This document shows, in pieces, positions 18,244 through 26,690 of a stretch of 64,000 nucleotides of DNA. The stretch covers positions 1 through 64,000 of the forward strand of contig PXBD01000069.1 of assembly GCA_003565625.1 (NCBI GenBank), read 5' to 3'. This DNA is from Gammaproteobacteria bacterium. Its GTDB lineage: Bacteria; Pseudomonadota; Gammaproteobacteria; Xanthomonadales; Wenzhouxiangellaceae. Position numbers and translations under genes: made by a program. Within the stretch, counting starts at the first letter, position 1, and the number at the start of each line of letters is the position of its first letter. The notes under the pieces are model-generated. The model searched no databases, was not told the origin of the DNA, and worked only from the letters and a program-made list of their open reading frames with translations.

Positions 18244-18957
18244 TCAGCACGGCATGTCGTTGTCGGTGTACTCGTTGAGCGGCAGCACGATAGCGCTTTC
18301 GGTCACCGGCGCCCGGGCCTTGTCGAAGCCGCCATAGGTCAACTCCAGCTGCATCTGGAACTGTGAGAAAAACCGCTCTAGCAACTCTTCACTGGTCGTG
18401 CCGACGGCCCGGATTTCATCGGCTTGCTCGTCGTAATCGAGCAGGATGCCGGTCAAGGCATGGGGTGCCGGTCCGGACACCACCTCGGCACCGCGCGCCG
18501 GATCGTAGCTGGAATATTCCATGCAGCAAACGATGCGGTTGTCGCCCGGGTCGGCGCCCGGATTCTGGCTCGGCCGGTAGCCAATGAAGTTGACGTGCCG
18601 GGTCGGGTGGGTGAGACGATGGGTGCAGATGGCAGCGTAGGAAACAATGGAGCGCTGCGGTCCGACTCCGCCGCGCCAGACATACTCGGATCCATTGCCG
18701 GTTTGCAGGCGCACGTTGGCCTCGGTGGGCCGATTGAGGTTGAGCAGGAAACAGGGCGTAGCCTGGTAGGGATAGCGGAATACGTAGTTGGTGTGGGGCG
18801 CCAGATCGCCGGGACGAATGGGCTTGCCGTCGCGGTCGACCAGCCGCACGGGCTGGTGCAGGCGGCCGGCTGCGGCCGGACCCGCCAGCAGTAACGGGTT
18901 GTGATGAACGGCAATGGCGGTGGCAGCGCAGGCCTGGACGAAACTCCGTCTTTTCAT
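18244..18957 (-). CDS. TAT-exported Rieske-like protein with altered cluster ligands
   Basis: Protein of 237 residues with a twin-arginine leader (MKRRSFVQACAATAIAV). The body resembles Rieske [2Fe-2S] ferredoxin domains of arsenite-oxidase-small-subunit type: C-x-H appears as CTH near residue 110, and a second Cys box as VCCMEYSSYDP about 30 residues later. The second His of the normal C-x2-H box is missing (CMEY), so a standard Rieske cluster could not form unless another residue serves. The following lines (GPAPHALTGILLDYDEQADEI) agree with the family's end. It could be a cluster-free or differently liganded homologue. It is a single gene; the redox partner is not evident nearby. Confidence 0.68.
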   Translation of the reverse strand: MKRRSFVQACAATAIAVHHNPLLLAGPAAAGRLHQPVRLVDRDGKPIRPGDLAPHTNYVFRYPYQATPCFLLNLNRPTEANVRLQTGNGSEYVWRGGVGPQRSIVSYAAICTHRLTHPTRHVNFIGYRPSQNPGADPGDNRIVCCMEYSSYDPARGAEVVSGPAPHALTGILLDYDEQADEIRAVGTTSEELLERFFSQFQMQLELTYGGFDKARAPVTESAIVLPLNEYTDNDMPC

Positions 18958-19029
18958 GGTTGATCCCCATTATTGTGATGCGCTCTGAGTATACGCATTC
19001 GGCAGCGTCGGGCGACCCATGGTGCCTTG

Positions 19030-19767
19030 TCAGTCGCCAGAGACCGTGGTGTCCAGCAGTACCTGCAAATCGGCGCGCGCCAATTCCTTGGCGATTGCTT
19101 GCGGGGTGTAACCGTTGCGGTCCCGGGCCTGCGCTGCGCCCCGTTCAACCAGGGTCTTAACCATGTCGGCATGGCCGCCGATTACCGCCAGGTGCAGTGC
19201 CGTCTGCCCGTTGCGGTTGGTTGCTTCCAGGTCCAGCCCGGGCCATTCCAGCAGTGCGGCAAAGGCTGCCTCGCGGTGGTCGAAGGCTGCGCGCATCAGC
19301 GCAGTCCAGCCGTAGACGTCAGCCAGGTTGGGATCGGCATCGGCCGCGGCCAACTCCCGCAACAACTCGGCATGATTCTTGGCCGTGGCCATCATGACGG
19401 CGCTCCAGCCATTGCTTGCCTGGGCGTTGATCGCAACGCCGGTGGCCAGAATTCGCCGCAGCGTTTCCGGATCGCCGCTGCCGGCGGCAAACATCAGGAC
19501 CGTTCCATCGAGATGATTGGTCGCGTTTGGATCAGCGCCAGCGCTCAGCAGAGCAGTGACCAGCTCGCTGTCACCGGCGCCGGCGGCGGCCATCAGCGCG
19601 GTCTTGCCGTATTCCGTTGGCTGGTCGACGTCGTTTTGCTGTGCCAGAAGCGCGCGAATGTCTTGCACCCGGTTGTGCACGATGGCGTCGTGCCACTGCT
19701 CGGCGGCCGAGTCAGCAATCGCCAGGGCGCTGCCCAGCAACAGGAACGTCACGATTACGATGCGCAT
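19030..19767 (-). CDS. Exported ankyrin-repeat protein
   Basis: Periplasmic protein of 245 residues. ATG 19767 is used because GAGG lies eight bases upstream; a GTG three codons earlier is possible. After a signal peptide (IVIVTFLLLGSALAIADS) come about six ankyrin repeats of 33 residues from residue 30, recognised by repeated blocks such as GKTALMAAAGAGDSELV, GTVLMFAAGSGDPETL, GWTALMRAAFDHREA and GQTALHLAVIGGHADMV. These form a protein-binding solenoid. In proteobacteria such periplasmic ankyrin proteins often sit beside catalases or envelope enzymes (AnkB type); here it is divergent from the znuD-like receptor, sharing its 147-base upstream region. Confidence 0.87.
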   Translation of the reverse strand: MRIVIVTFLLLGSALAIADSAAEQWHDAIVHNRVQDIRALLAQQNDVDQPTEYGKTALMAAAGAGDSELVTALLSAGADPNATNHLDGTVLMFAAGSGDPETLRRILATGVAINAQASNGWSAVMMATAKNHAELLRELAAADADPNLADVYGWTALMRAAFDHREAAFAALLEWPGLDLEATNRNGQTALHLAVIGGHADMVKTLVERGAAQARDRNGYTPQAIAKELARADLQVLLDTTVSGD

Positions 19768-19856
19768 TGCTCTCACCTCGACGGCGAATCGTAGCAGGCT
19801 GCAGGCACGAACGGGGCTATCCGGTCGATGCTGGAAAACGGTTACCGCGCAGAAGC

Positions 19857-19879
19857 GTAATGTAATACCATATCGTTTC
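19857..19879. promoter_or_regulatory. Putative Zur box upstream of znuD
   Basis: The 23 bases match the gammaproteobacterial Zur palindrome (GAAATGTTATA-N-TATAACATTTC, from memory) at 17 of 22 defined positions. The site lies 35 bases before the receptor's start codon, where a repressor would block the promoter. Zur represses zinc uptake genes when zinc is plentiful, which fits the receptor type. The site call is by eye and unscored. Confidence 0.6.
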
Positions 19880-19914
19880 TAATTCTTGTCCCACTCGTTT
19901 CGCAGGAGCAATTC

Positions 19915-22137
19915 ATGAACGGATATCGCAAGTTGCCGCTGGCGGCGGCCATTTCGCTGGCCCTGGCGGCCCCTTTGGCGGCACTCGCCCAAGCGGCGCC
20001 GGAAGACATCGAGGATCGCATCCAGGTAATGGCCGACCCACTCGGCGACCGCGGCCCCGATGACCTGGTTCGGCCGGTCAGTATCGTGGTTGGCGAAGAA
20101 CTCGAGCGTCGCCGTGCGGCCACCCTGGGCGAGGTGCTGGACGGTCTTCCCGGTGTCGCCAACTCCGACTTCGGGCCCGGCGTGGGCCGCCCGGTGGTGC
20201 GCGGCCTGCAGGGCTCGCGCGTCCAGGTTCTCGAGGACGGCATGGGCACTTCAGATGTGTCGCGCGAAGGTGCCGACCATGCCATTGGGATTGATCCGGC
20301 CCGCGCTGAGCAGGTCGAGGTATTTCGCGGGCCGGCCACGCTGCTCTACGGCAGCGGCGCCGCCGGCGGGGTGGTCAACGTGGTTACGCGTCGCTTTGAC
20401 CCGGATTTTTCTGACGACCTGCGCGTCGATGGGCGTTTCTCATACGGCTTCAACGGCAACGACAAGCAGGGCCGACTGGGTCTCGAGGCGCCGCTGAGTA
20501 ACGAGTTCGTGCTCCGCGCGGACTACAACATCCGGCGCACCGATGATTTCGATATCAATGGATTCCAGCAGGTGGGCCAGACCGCCGGTAACGAAGATAC
20601 GCTACGCATCAGCAGCATCGATACCGATTCGGCTTCGCTCACCGGTCTGCTGCGCGGTGACTGGGGCTTTTTCGGACTCGGGGTGAGTTATTGGGATACC
20701 GACTACGGCATTCCCGCCAATTTTGACGCCCGGCCGCGCGATCTCGGTGGTCAGAGTGACGACTTCGAGCGCGTGGTTGCCGACTCTCTTCGCTTTGATC
20801 TTCGGGGTGAATGGCTCGAACCGTTGCCCGGGTTCAGCGCCGCTCGCCTGAAGATGTCCTACACCGACTTCGAGCAGGAAGAGGCGGAATTCGAATTTAA
20901 TCGCAGTCCTGAAGGCGGTTTCCTGGACGAGCGTGTGGTCGAGGCCGACTTCGACAACAAGGAATGGGACACTCGCCTGGAACTGGTGCACGACCCGATC
21001 GCCAACTGGCGTGGCGTGGTCGGCCTGCAGTACACCGACCGTGACTTTTCCGCCGATGATCCCCGGGGCGCCGATCGCGGCTTCTACGTGCGTCCCAACG
21101 TGACCCGTACCCTGGCTGGTTTCGTCCTGGAAGAACTGCCAACCAACTTCGGCCGGATCGAGTTGGGCGCGCGCGTCGAGCGGGTGCGCTCCAACCCCGA
21201 AGATGTGATCGGTTCGCGCGTTCAGGGCATCACCCAGGCCGACGGCAGCTTCCTGGCCCTGCCCGAACGTCTGGATACCCAGAGCTTCACCCCGTTCAGC
21301 CTGTCGGCCGGTGCGGTGTTCGAGATTGGCAGCGATTACCATGCCCGCGCCATGGTCACCCGCGCCGAGCGTGCGCCCTCACCGGAGCAGCTGTTTGCCT
21401 TTGGCCGTCATGCTGCCGCCGGCACGTTTGAGGTCGGCGACCCGAACCTGGACAAGGAGGCCTATACCAACTTCGAACTGGGATTCGACCGCCACGCCGG
21501 CCCGTTCCGGTTTGACGCCACCGCCTTCTACAATCGGGTCAGCGATTTCATCTTCCTGGCCTCCGAAGACGACGGCACCGGCAACCCGGTCGGCGTTAAC
21601 GATATCGGCAATCGCGCCGGCGAGGGTGCGGCGGCCGGCTGCGAGCCCGGCGCTGGTAGCCTGTGCCGACTGCGCAACCAGTTGGTGATCAACCAGCAGG
21701 CCAATGCCGAGTTCTACGGCGTGGAATTCGAAGCCATTTCCCAGGTAGCCACCGGGCGTATTCCGCTCGACCTGCGGGTGAGTGGTGACTACGTGCGCGG
21801 CAAGCTGCGAAGCGGTGACAATCTGCCGCGCATCAGCCCGATGCGTCTGGGCCTGGGGGCCGACACCAGCTTTGGTGACTGGGATCTGTCGATCGACTTT
21901 CAGCGCGTGTTTCGCCAGACCAACGTAGCCGAGGCCGAGTCCGAAACCGGCAGCTACAACCTGGTCGGCTTCGACCTGTTCTGGACCCCGGTGCTGTTCC
22001 GCAACGCCCAGGTGTTCCTGCAGGGGCGCAACCTGCTCAACGAGGACGGCCGTCGCCACCAGAGCTTCTTCAAGGAAGACGCGCCCATCATCGGCCGTTC
22101 TTTCACCACCGGGCTGCGCTTTCAGTACGGCGGTTGA
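19915..22137 (+). CDS. znuD: TonB-dependent outer-membrane receptor, ZnuD-like (zinc)
   Basis: Outer-membrane beta-barrel of 740 residues for TonB-driven uptake. Signal peptide at 1-27 (cleavage near ALAQA), then the plug domain: IQVMADPL region, LGEVLDGLPGVANSDFGPG, RPVVRGLQGSRVQVLEDG with a following SDVSREGADHA, and EQVEVFRGPATLLYGSGAAG, which closely resemble ZnuD-type zinc receptors. The barrel ends with the aromatic-terminal strand TGLRFQYGG. A zinc-rather-than-iron assignment rests on the plug resemblance (including the HA after EGAD) and the Zur-like box 35 bases upstream. AGGAGCAATTC precedes the ATG as the ribosome site. A hairpin terminator follows the stop. Confidence 0.85.
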   Translation: MNGYRKLPLAAAISLALAAPLAALAQAAPEDIEDRIQVMADPLGDRGPDDLVRPVSIVVGEELERRRAATLGEVLDGLPGVANSDFGPGVGRPVVRGLQGSRVQVLEDGMGTSDVSREGADHAIGIDPARAEQVEVFRGPATLLYGSGAAGGVVNVVTRRFDPDFSDDLRVDGRFSYGFNGNDKQGRLGLEAPLSNEFVLRADYNIRRTDDFDINGFQQVGQTAGNEDTLRISSIDTDSASLTGLLRGDWGFFGLGVSYWDTDYGIPANFDARPRDLGGQSDDFERVVADSLRFDLRGEWLEPLPGFSAARLKMSYTDFEQEEAEFEFNRSPEGGFLDERVVEADFDNKEWDTRLELVHDPIANWRGVVGLQYTDRDFSADDPRGADRGFYVRPNVTRTLAGFVLEELPTNFGRIELGARVERVRSNPEDVIGSRVQGITQADGSFLALPERLDTQSFTPFSLSAGAVFEIGSDYHARAMVTRAERAPSPEQLFAFGRHAAAGTFEVGDPNLDKEAYTNFELGFDRHAGPFRFDATAFYNRVSDFIFLASEDDGTGNPVGVNDIGNRAGEGAAAGCEPGAGSLCRLRNQLVINQQANAEFYGVEFEAISQVATGRIPLDLRVSGDYVRGKLRSGDNLPRISPMRLGLGADTSFGDWDLSIDFQRVFRQTNVAEAESETGSYNLVGFDLFWTPVLFRNAQVFLQGRNLLNEDGRRHQSFFKEDAPIIGRSFTTGLRFQYGG

Positions 22138-23807
22138 TCGACTCCAGACCCTCCGTCGGATGAGTCCGACCTTGTGTACCCGGCTCCTCGCGAGCCGGGT
22201 TTTTTTTCGCCGAAATCGGCCTGCAGCCAGTGTCGCAGCTGGTCCATGCCCGCTGCCGGGCCCGGATATTCGGGCAGCAATCCGTCCCTGAACCCGCGTG
22301 CACGAAACGGTTGCAGGAGTTCCGGGTCGGCGGCGATGACGTGAACCGGGACAGCGGCGCTGGGCTCGCGGCCGGTGATCAGTGAAGCCGGCTGATGGTC
22401 GCCGAGCAGAATCAGCAAGGTGTTTTCGTCCACGAAGTGGCGGGCGTAGTCGAGGCTGACGTGGACGGAGTATTCCACGCTGCGGGCATAGTGATTGCGC
22501 AGCCGTTCGATGTCCTGCCACAGGCGTTGCGGAGCTTCGCCGGCATCGCGCCAGCGCTCGAACAGCGCGCCGTCGCCGATGGTCTTCCAATTGGGCTCCA
22601 GATCGATCACCGGGGTCCACGGCGCGTGGCTGCTGATCAGCGCGATCTGGGCAAACAAGGGCCCGGACGCCGCGGGTCGTAATTCGTGTTCGAAGTGATG
22701 CAGGGTGAACTGGTCGGGCATGGTGACCCAGTTCAGCGGCGGTCCGGCATAGTCCAGGCCGGCGGCCGGATACACCCGGTCAAAACCGTATTGATCGCCC
22801 TCGGGCCAGGGTCGGATGATGGCCGGCATCACTGCAACCGTCTCATGCCCGGTGGCGCGGAAATCATCGACCAGGGTGGTTCGGTGCGAATCCAGCAGCA
22901 ATCGGTACCAGAGCTGGTTGTCGATCCACTCCCCGCTCAGCGCGGTGGCGTGGGCCAGCCACGACTGGCCGCCGCGAATCGGCGCCTTGACCAGGCCGCT
23001 GACTGCCTTCAGGCCGGCGTCGGCCAGGACGGGCTCCATGGCTTGCAGTCTCGGCTCGACGATGGCGCGGTAGTTTGCGTCGTCGAATACGGTCACGCCG
23101 TAGGATTCGATGAACACCAGCAGCACGTCGAGGTCAGCCAGCGCAGGCAGTGGCGTACCCGGCTGCCGCGCGTCCGGTGATTCGGCGGCGAATTCCAGGC
23201 GGGCCTGATGGGCCGAGCGGATCTGGTCGGACTGAAAGGCCAGCGTGTCCCAGGCCGGGGTGCGCGCTGCGGTCCACGAAGACGTCCCGGTCAGGTCCAG
23301 CCAGAATGCGCCCAGGCACACGGCGGCCAAGGCGAAGGCGATGGCTCGCGCCGGGGTCGATGATTGCAGCCGCCCCGGCCGCAGCGCGCGCGCCAGCAGC
23401 AGCGTCAGGGCCAGCAGCGCCAGCCCGACCGCCACGGTGACGGCTACGGCACCGGCCCGGCCGATGTTGCCGTCGAGCAGGTTGAAGCCGGCGCTGATCA
23501 GGATGATGTCGAAATAGGCGTTCAGCGGCCGACTGAGGACCTGGTGGGTGGCGCCGTCGCCGATACCGAACACGAACGCAACCAGCAGCATGATGACGAC
23601 CACCCAGCGCAGGGCGCGGGTCCATCGGGTATCGGGCAGAGCGGCAAAGGCGGCGACCAGCACCCAGGCCTCCCAGGCAATCCAATAGCCGGCTTCCATG
23701 CCGAAGCGCAGCCACAGCGGCCCGACCAGAAGGAAGTTGGCAATCATGCCCCAGACCAGAAGCGCCAGCGATGCCCGGCCCGGGGTGGGCGATGAATTCA
23801 GGAGCAT
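22122..23807 (-). CDS. Membrane sulfatase-like (alkaline phosphatase superfamily) enzyme
   Basis: Polytopic protein of 561 residues with the architecture of LTA-synthase/phosphoethanolamine-transferase-like enzymes: about five N-terminal membrane helices (to residue 175) and a periplasmic sulfatase-fold domain. Catalytic marks: metal ligand Glu in VLLVFIESYG near 235, the nucleophile region RGGQSWLAHATALSG near 280 and LLGDHQPAS near 500 with the metal-binding Asp-His. Such enzymes transfer phospho-groups from lipids to envelope glycans or hydrolyse sulfate/phosphate esters; the substrate is open. ATG 23807 is chosen because the helices start right after it; the ribosome site is weak. Its last 16 bases overlap the 3' end of znuD. 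Confidence 0.8.
   Translation of the reverse strand: MLLNSSPTPGRASLALLVWGMIANFLLVGPLWLRFGMEAGYWIAWEAWVLVAAFAALPDTRWTRALRWVVVIMLLVAFVFGIGDGATHQVLSRPLNAYFDIILISAGFNLLDGNIGRAGAVAVTVAVGLALLALTLLLARALRPGRLQSSTPARAIAFALAAVCLGAFWLDLTGTSSWTAARTPAWDTLAFQSDQIRSAHQARLEFAAESPDARQPGTPLPALADLDVLLVFIESYGVTVFDDANYRAIVEPRLQAMEPVLADAGLKAVSGLVKAPIRGGQSWLAHATALSGEWIDNQLWYRLLLDSHRTTLVDDFRATGHETVAVMPAIIRPWPEGDQYGFDRVYPAAGLDYAGPPLNWVTMPDQFTLHHFEHELRPAASGPLFAQIALISSHAPWTPVIDLEPNWKTIGDGALFERWRDAGEAPQRLWQDIERLRNHYARSVEYSVHVSLDYARHFVDENTLLILLGDHQPASLITGREPSAAVPVHVIAADPELLQPFRARGFRDGLLPEYPGPAAGMDQLRHWLQADFGEKKPGSRGAGYTRSDSSDGGSGVDQPPY
22178..22207 (+). terminator. Rho-independent terminator of znuD
   Basis: ACCCGGCTC and GAGCCGGGT form a 9-base GC-rich stem around a 5-base loop, followed immediately by a run of T (22200-22207). 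It lies 41 bases after the znuD stop and inside the 3' coding end of the convergent sulfatase-like gene. Confidence 0.88.
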
Positions 23808-23898
23808 CCGCGCATGGTGACATGAGCGACTCCGAAGCCTGCGTGAAGCCAGGGCCTGGCCCACCCATTGCACCGGCGGCCACGCTACTATCGTTGGC

Positions 23899-24657
23899 GT
23901 GTGGACCTACCTTAAAAGTCGCTACGGCCTGCTGCGTTCCCTGGTGATCTATCGCCGGCCCTTCCGCCAGGCTGGCCTGCGGCGCTTCTACCGGCCTTTT
24001 ATCGGCCCAGGCGACCTGGTGTTCGATATCGGAGCCCATCTGGGTGATCGCAGCACTGCTTTTGCCGCACTCGGTGCCAGGGTGATAGCGCTGGAGCCGC
24101 AGCCACAGCTGTTTGCCTGGCTGCAGCGGCTGGCCGGGCGGAGTGATCAAGTGAGCTGCCTGGCCCTGGCAGCGGGCGCAAGTCCGGGCCGGATGGAACT
24201 GGCCGTCAGCCGGGTCAATCCCACCGTGGCCAGCCTGTCGAGGCGTTGGCGGGAACAGGTCGTGCGCACTCAGCCAGGGTTCGCCGGGATCGACTGGGAT
24301 GCCAGTTTCGCCGTCGAAGTGGTCACGCTCGACCAGCTGATCGAGCGCTACGGTGAACCGGTGTTCTGCAAGATCGACGTCGAAGGCTTCGAGGCCGACG
24401 TCCTGGCCGGGCTGTCGCGAGCGCTGGAAAGCCTGTCGGTGGAATTCGTCCAGGGCGCGCTGGATCAGGCGCAGGCCTGCGTGGATCGACTGGAAACACT
24501 GGCGCGCTACCGCTACCAGGTTGTGGCCGGCGAGAACCGGCGGTTTCATTTCTCCGCCTGGCGCAAGGCCCGGTCGATCCGGCACTGGCTGGATCACGGG
24601 GCGGACGGGCTGGCCTCGGGCGATCTCTACGCGCGGCTTGGCGATCGGTTACCGTAG
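23899..24657 (+). CDS. FkbM-family methyltransferase
   Basis: SAM-dependent O-methyltransferase of 252 residues. The SAM site is VFDIGAHLGDRSTAFAALGA near 37, followed by VIALEPQPQLFAWLQR; the FkbM-typical later block is VTLDQLIERYG, with FCKIDVEGFEADVLAGL near 160, whose KIDVEG is the family hallmark. FkbM enzymes methylate hydroxyls of polyketides, glycans and other natural products. The start is GTG 23899 (MWTYLKSRYG). It is seven bases upstream of the creatininase gene and clearly co-transcribed with it, which ties it to the GTP-cyclohydrolase/PTPS gene cluster. Substrate unknown. Confidence 0.85.
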   Translation: MWTYLKSRYGLLRSLVIYRRPFRQAGLRRFYRPFIGPGDLVFDIGAHLGDRSTAFAALGARVIALEPQPQLFAWLQRLAGRSDQVSCLALAAGASPGRMELAVSRVNPTVASLSRRWREQVVRTQPGFAGIDWDASFAVEVVTLDQLIERYGEPVFCKIDVEGFEADVLAGLSRALESLSVEFVQGALDQAQACVDRLETLARYRYQVVAGENRRFHFSAWRKARSIRHWLDHGADGLASGDLYARLGDRLP

Positions 24658-24664
24658 TCGTCTG

Positions 24665-25450
24665 ATGATCCATTCCTGGCAGCACCTCACCTCCCCCGAA
24701 CTGGCCCGGCTTGCCGGCCCGGACGCACTGGCGGTTCTGGTCCTGGGCGCGATCGAGCAGCACGGGCCGCATCTGCCGCTATCGACCGACCTGGACATTG
24801 CCAATGGCTTGCTCGATTTGGCGTTGCGCGAACTCGACCATGATCTGGACATTTTCGTGCTGCCACCGCTGGCCCTGGGCGCCAGCGATGAGCACGCCGG
24901 TTTTGCCGGCACCCTGTCGTTGTCCGCCCGGCAAATGCATCGCCAGCTCCAGCGCATCGGCGCCGCGGTGGCGCGCGTGGGTATCCGGCGCCTGGTGCTG
25001 GTCAACGCCCACGGCGGCAATATCGGCTGGCTGGGTCCGGCCGCGCTGGCCTTGCGCCAGCGGCATCAACTGCTGGTAGTCAAGGCCAGCTACATGAGCT
25101 TCCAGGCCCCGGCTCATCTGCTGGGTGCCGAGGAGTTGCGCCTGGGCCTGCACGGCGGGCAGGCCGAAACGGCCATGATGCTGCACCTGCACCCCGAACG
25201 GGTTCGTACCGAAGCGCTGGATGTGTTCGATTCGGTGGCCTCCGGAGATTCGCCCGAGGCGATGGTCGGCCCGGAGGCTGAAGCCGCCTGGGCCTGGCTG
25301 GCCGAAGATCTGAACCCGGGCGGCGTGGTTGGTAATGCGGTTGCTGCCAGTGCCGAACAGGGTCGGGAACTGGTGGCTTTCTACGGCCAGAAACTGGCCC
25401 GGGTGCTGCGCGAGACGGCCGCGACAGGCTTGCCCGGCTGGGAAGCGTGA
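24665..25450 (+). CDS. Creatininase-family metal-dependent amidohydrolase
   Basis: Binuclear metal amidohydrolase of 261 residues. Metal-binding residues are conserved: EQHGPHLPLSTDLDIA near residue 28 (Glu, His, Asp), NAHGGN near 120 and HGGQAETAMML near 165. The family includes creatininase, mycofactocin protease MftE, and the archaeal formamide hydrolase ArfB, which removes the formyl group from the first pyrimidine of archaeal riboflavin/F420 biosynthesis. With a GTP cyclohydrolase II gene next to it, a role on a pyrimidine or pterin intermediate is an attractive inference. ATG 24665 begins seven bases after the methyltransferase stop. It converges on ribA with 17 bases between. Confidence 0.88.
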   Translation: MIHSWQHLTSPELARLAGPDALAVLVLGAIEQHGPHLPLSTDLDIANGLLDLALRELDHDLDIFVLPPLALGASDEHAGFAGTLSLSARQMHRQLQRIGAAVARVGIRRLVLVNAHGGNIGWLGPAALALRQRHQLLVVKASYMSFQAPAHLLGAEELRLGLHGGQAETAMMLHLHPERVRTEALDVFDSVASGDSPEAMVGPEAEAAWAWLAEDLNPGGVVGNAVAASAEQGRELVAFYGQKLARVLRETAATGLPGWEA

Positions 25451-25467
25451 GACCGCGGCCTCAGTCC

Positions 25468-26598
25468 TTACTTGTTTGCGGAGTTGAGTACTTCGTCCAG
25501 CAGATGGCCGGAACGGCTGGCCTTGGCCGATAGGTAGCGGTGGTTTTCCGAGGTCAAGCGGCCAAACAGTTTCTCGCGCCCGGCTACCTCGATCCCGCCT
25601 GCGGCCAGCGCCCGCAGCTTGGAGGGGTTGTTGGTCAGCAGGCGCACCCGCTGGATGTTCAGCGCGGCCAGCATGTCGACCGCCACGCAGTAGCGCCGCT
25701 CGTCTTCCCCAAAGCCCAGGATCTGGTCGGCATCGACGGTGTCGTGGCCCTGGTCCTGCAGCGTGTAGGCGCGCAGCTTGTTGGCCAGGCCAATACCGCG
25801 GCCTTCCTGGGCCAGGTACAACAGGACGCCGCCGCCCAGCCCGTCGATGGTTTTGACCGCAGAGCGTAATTGCTCGCCGCAGTCGCAGCGCAGGCTGCCG
25901 AACAGGTCGCCGGTCAGGCAGGCCGAGTGCAGTCGTACTGGCACATCGACCGGCCACCGGGCCGGGTCGCCGATGACGACCGCGACGTGTTCACGCAATC
26001 CGTCGGGCTCGCGGAACAGCACGAAACGAGCCTGGTCGACATCGGCCAGCGGCACGCGCGCCTCGCTGACGCGTTTGAGCAGGCCCGAGGCCAGTTCGAA
26101 ACAATGCTCGGCCGCGCGCGCCGAGACGGTCAGCAAGGCGCCGCTGTCGATCTGGGTCTGCAGGGCCCGGCGCTGGCGTTGGTTCAGGCGCAGGGTCATG
26201 GCGGCCGGAATCAGCAGGGCTCGCCGCATCAGGGCCAGGGCCGCGCGCTCGGCCACCGTGGCCGGATGCGGGTCTCCGAACAGCTCACGATCCAGCGGCG
26301 CATCCTGGCTGGCCGCGCGCAGGATCGCCGCGACAGCCGCGCCGGCAGCCGCTGGCTGCAGCGGCAGGGCCGCGCAATCACTGCGCGGGTTCAGGCCCAG
26401 GCACTTGAGACGGTGACCGGTCAGGACAAGATGGCCGGCAGCCTCGTTGGCCAGCCCGGCCAGTTCTTCGTCTGCCAGGCCCTCCACCGGCTGTACCAGC
26501 ACGCTGGGAGATGGCGTGCCTGGCGGGCTTTGGTCATCGTCAATCACAACCGCCACGCCGCGGCGCAGGTCGAAGATGGCTCGTTCGGTCTGATGCAT
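25468..26598 (-). CDS. ribA: GTP cyclohydrolase II fused to a degenerate RibB-like domain
   Basis: The C-terminal half (about 185-376) is a complete GTP cyclohydrolase II, which opens GTP to a 2,5-diamino-pyrimidinone ribosyl phosphate: zinc Cys ligands in CLTGDLFGSLRCDCGEQL, phosphate loop QEGRGIGLANKLRAYTLQDQ, catalytic DER in GEDERRY and RLLTNNPSK. The N-terminal half starts like 3,4-dihydroxybutanone-phosphate synthase (ERAIFDLRRGVAVVIDDD) but the acidic catalytic loop expected next (DRENEGD) is replaced by QSPPGTPSPS, so this half should be inactive. No other riboflavin genes are nearby. It is divergent from a RibD-like reductase gene, with 92 bases between them. I infer that it feeds a dedicated pathway, not bulk riboflavin synthesis. 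Confidence 0.9.
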   Translation of the reverse strand: MHQTERAIFDLRRGVAVVIDDDQSPPGTPSPSVLVQPVEGLADEELAGLANEAAGHLVLTGHRLKCLGLNPRSDCAALPLQPAAAGAAVAAILRAASQDAPLDRELFGDPHPATVAERAALALMRRALLIPAAMTLRLNQRQRRALQTQIDSGALLTVSARAAEHCFELASGLLKRVSEARVPLADVDQARFVLFREPDGLREHVAVVIGDPARWPVDVPVRLHSACLTGDLFGSLRCDCGEQLRSAVKTIDGLGGGVLLYLAQEGRGIGLANKLRAYTLQDQGHDTVDADQILGFGEDERRYCVAVDMLAALNIQRVRLLTNNPSKLRALAAGGIEVAGREKLFGRLTSENHRYLSAKASRSGHLLDEVLNSANK

Positions 26599-26690
26599 TG
26601 GCGCAGAAATCTAAAAATTCAAGGGTACTACGCTACGGTGATCAGAAGGTTGAGGATGTGAAACACGCCCGAATTGGCGACAATCGCGGG

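Noticed and set aside
16590-18278. Open frame of 562 codons on the + strand across the diguanylate cyclase gene
   Set aside because: Antisense shadow; the other strand has complete PAS and GGDEF domains.
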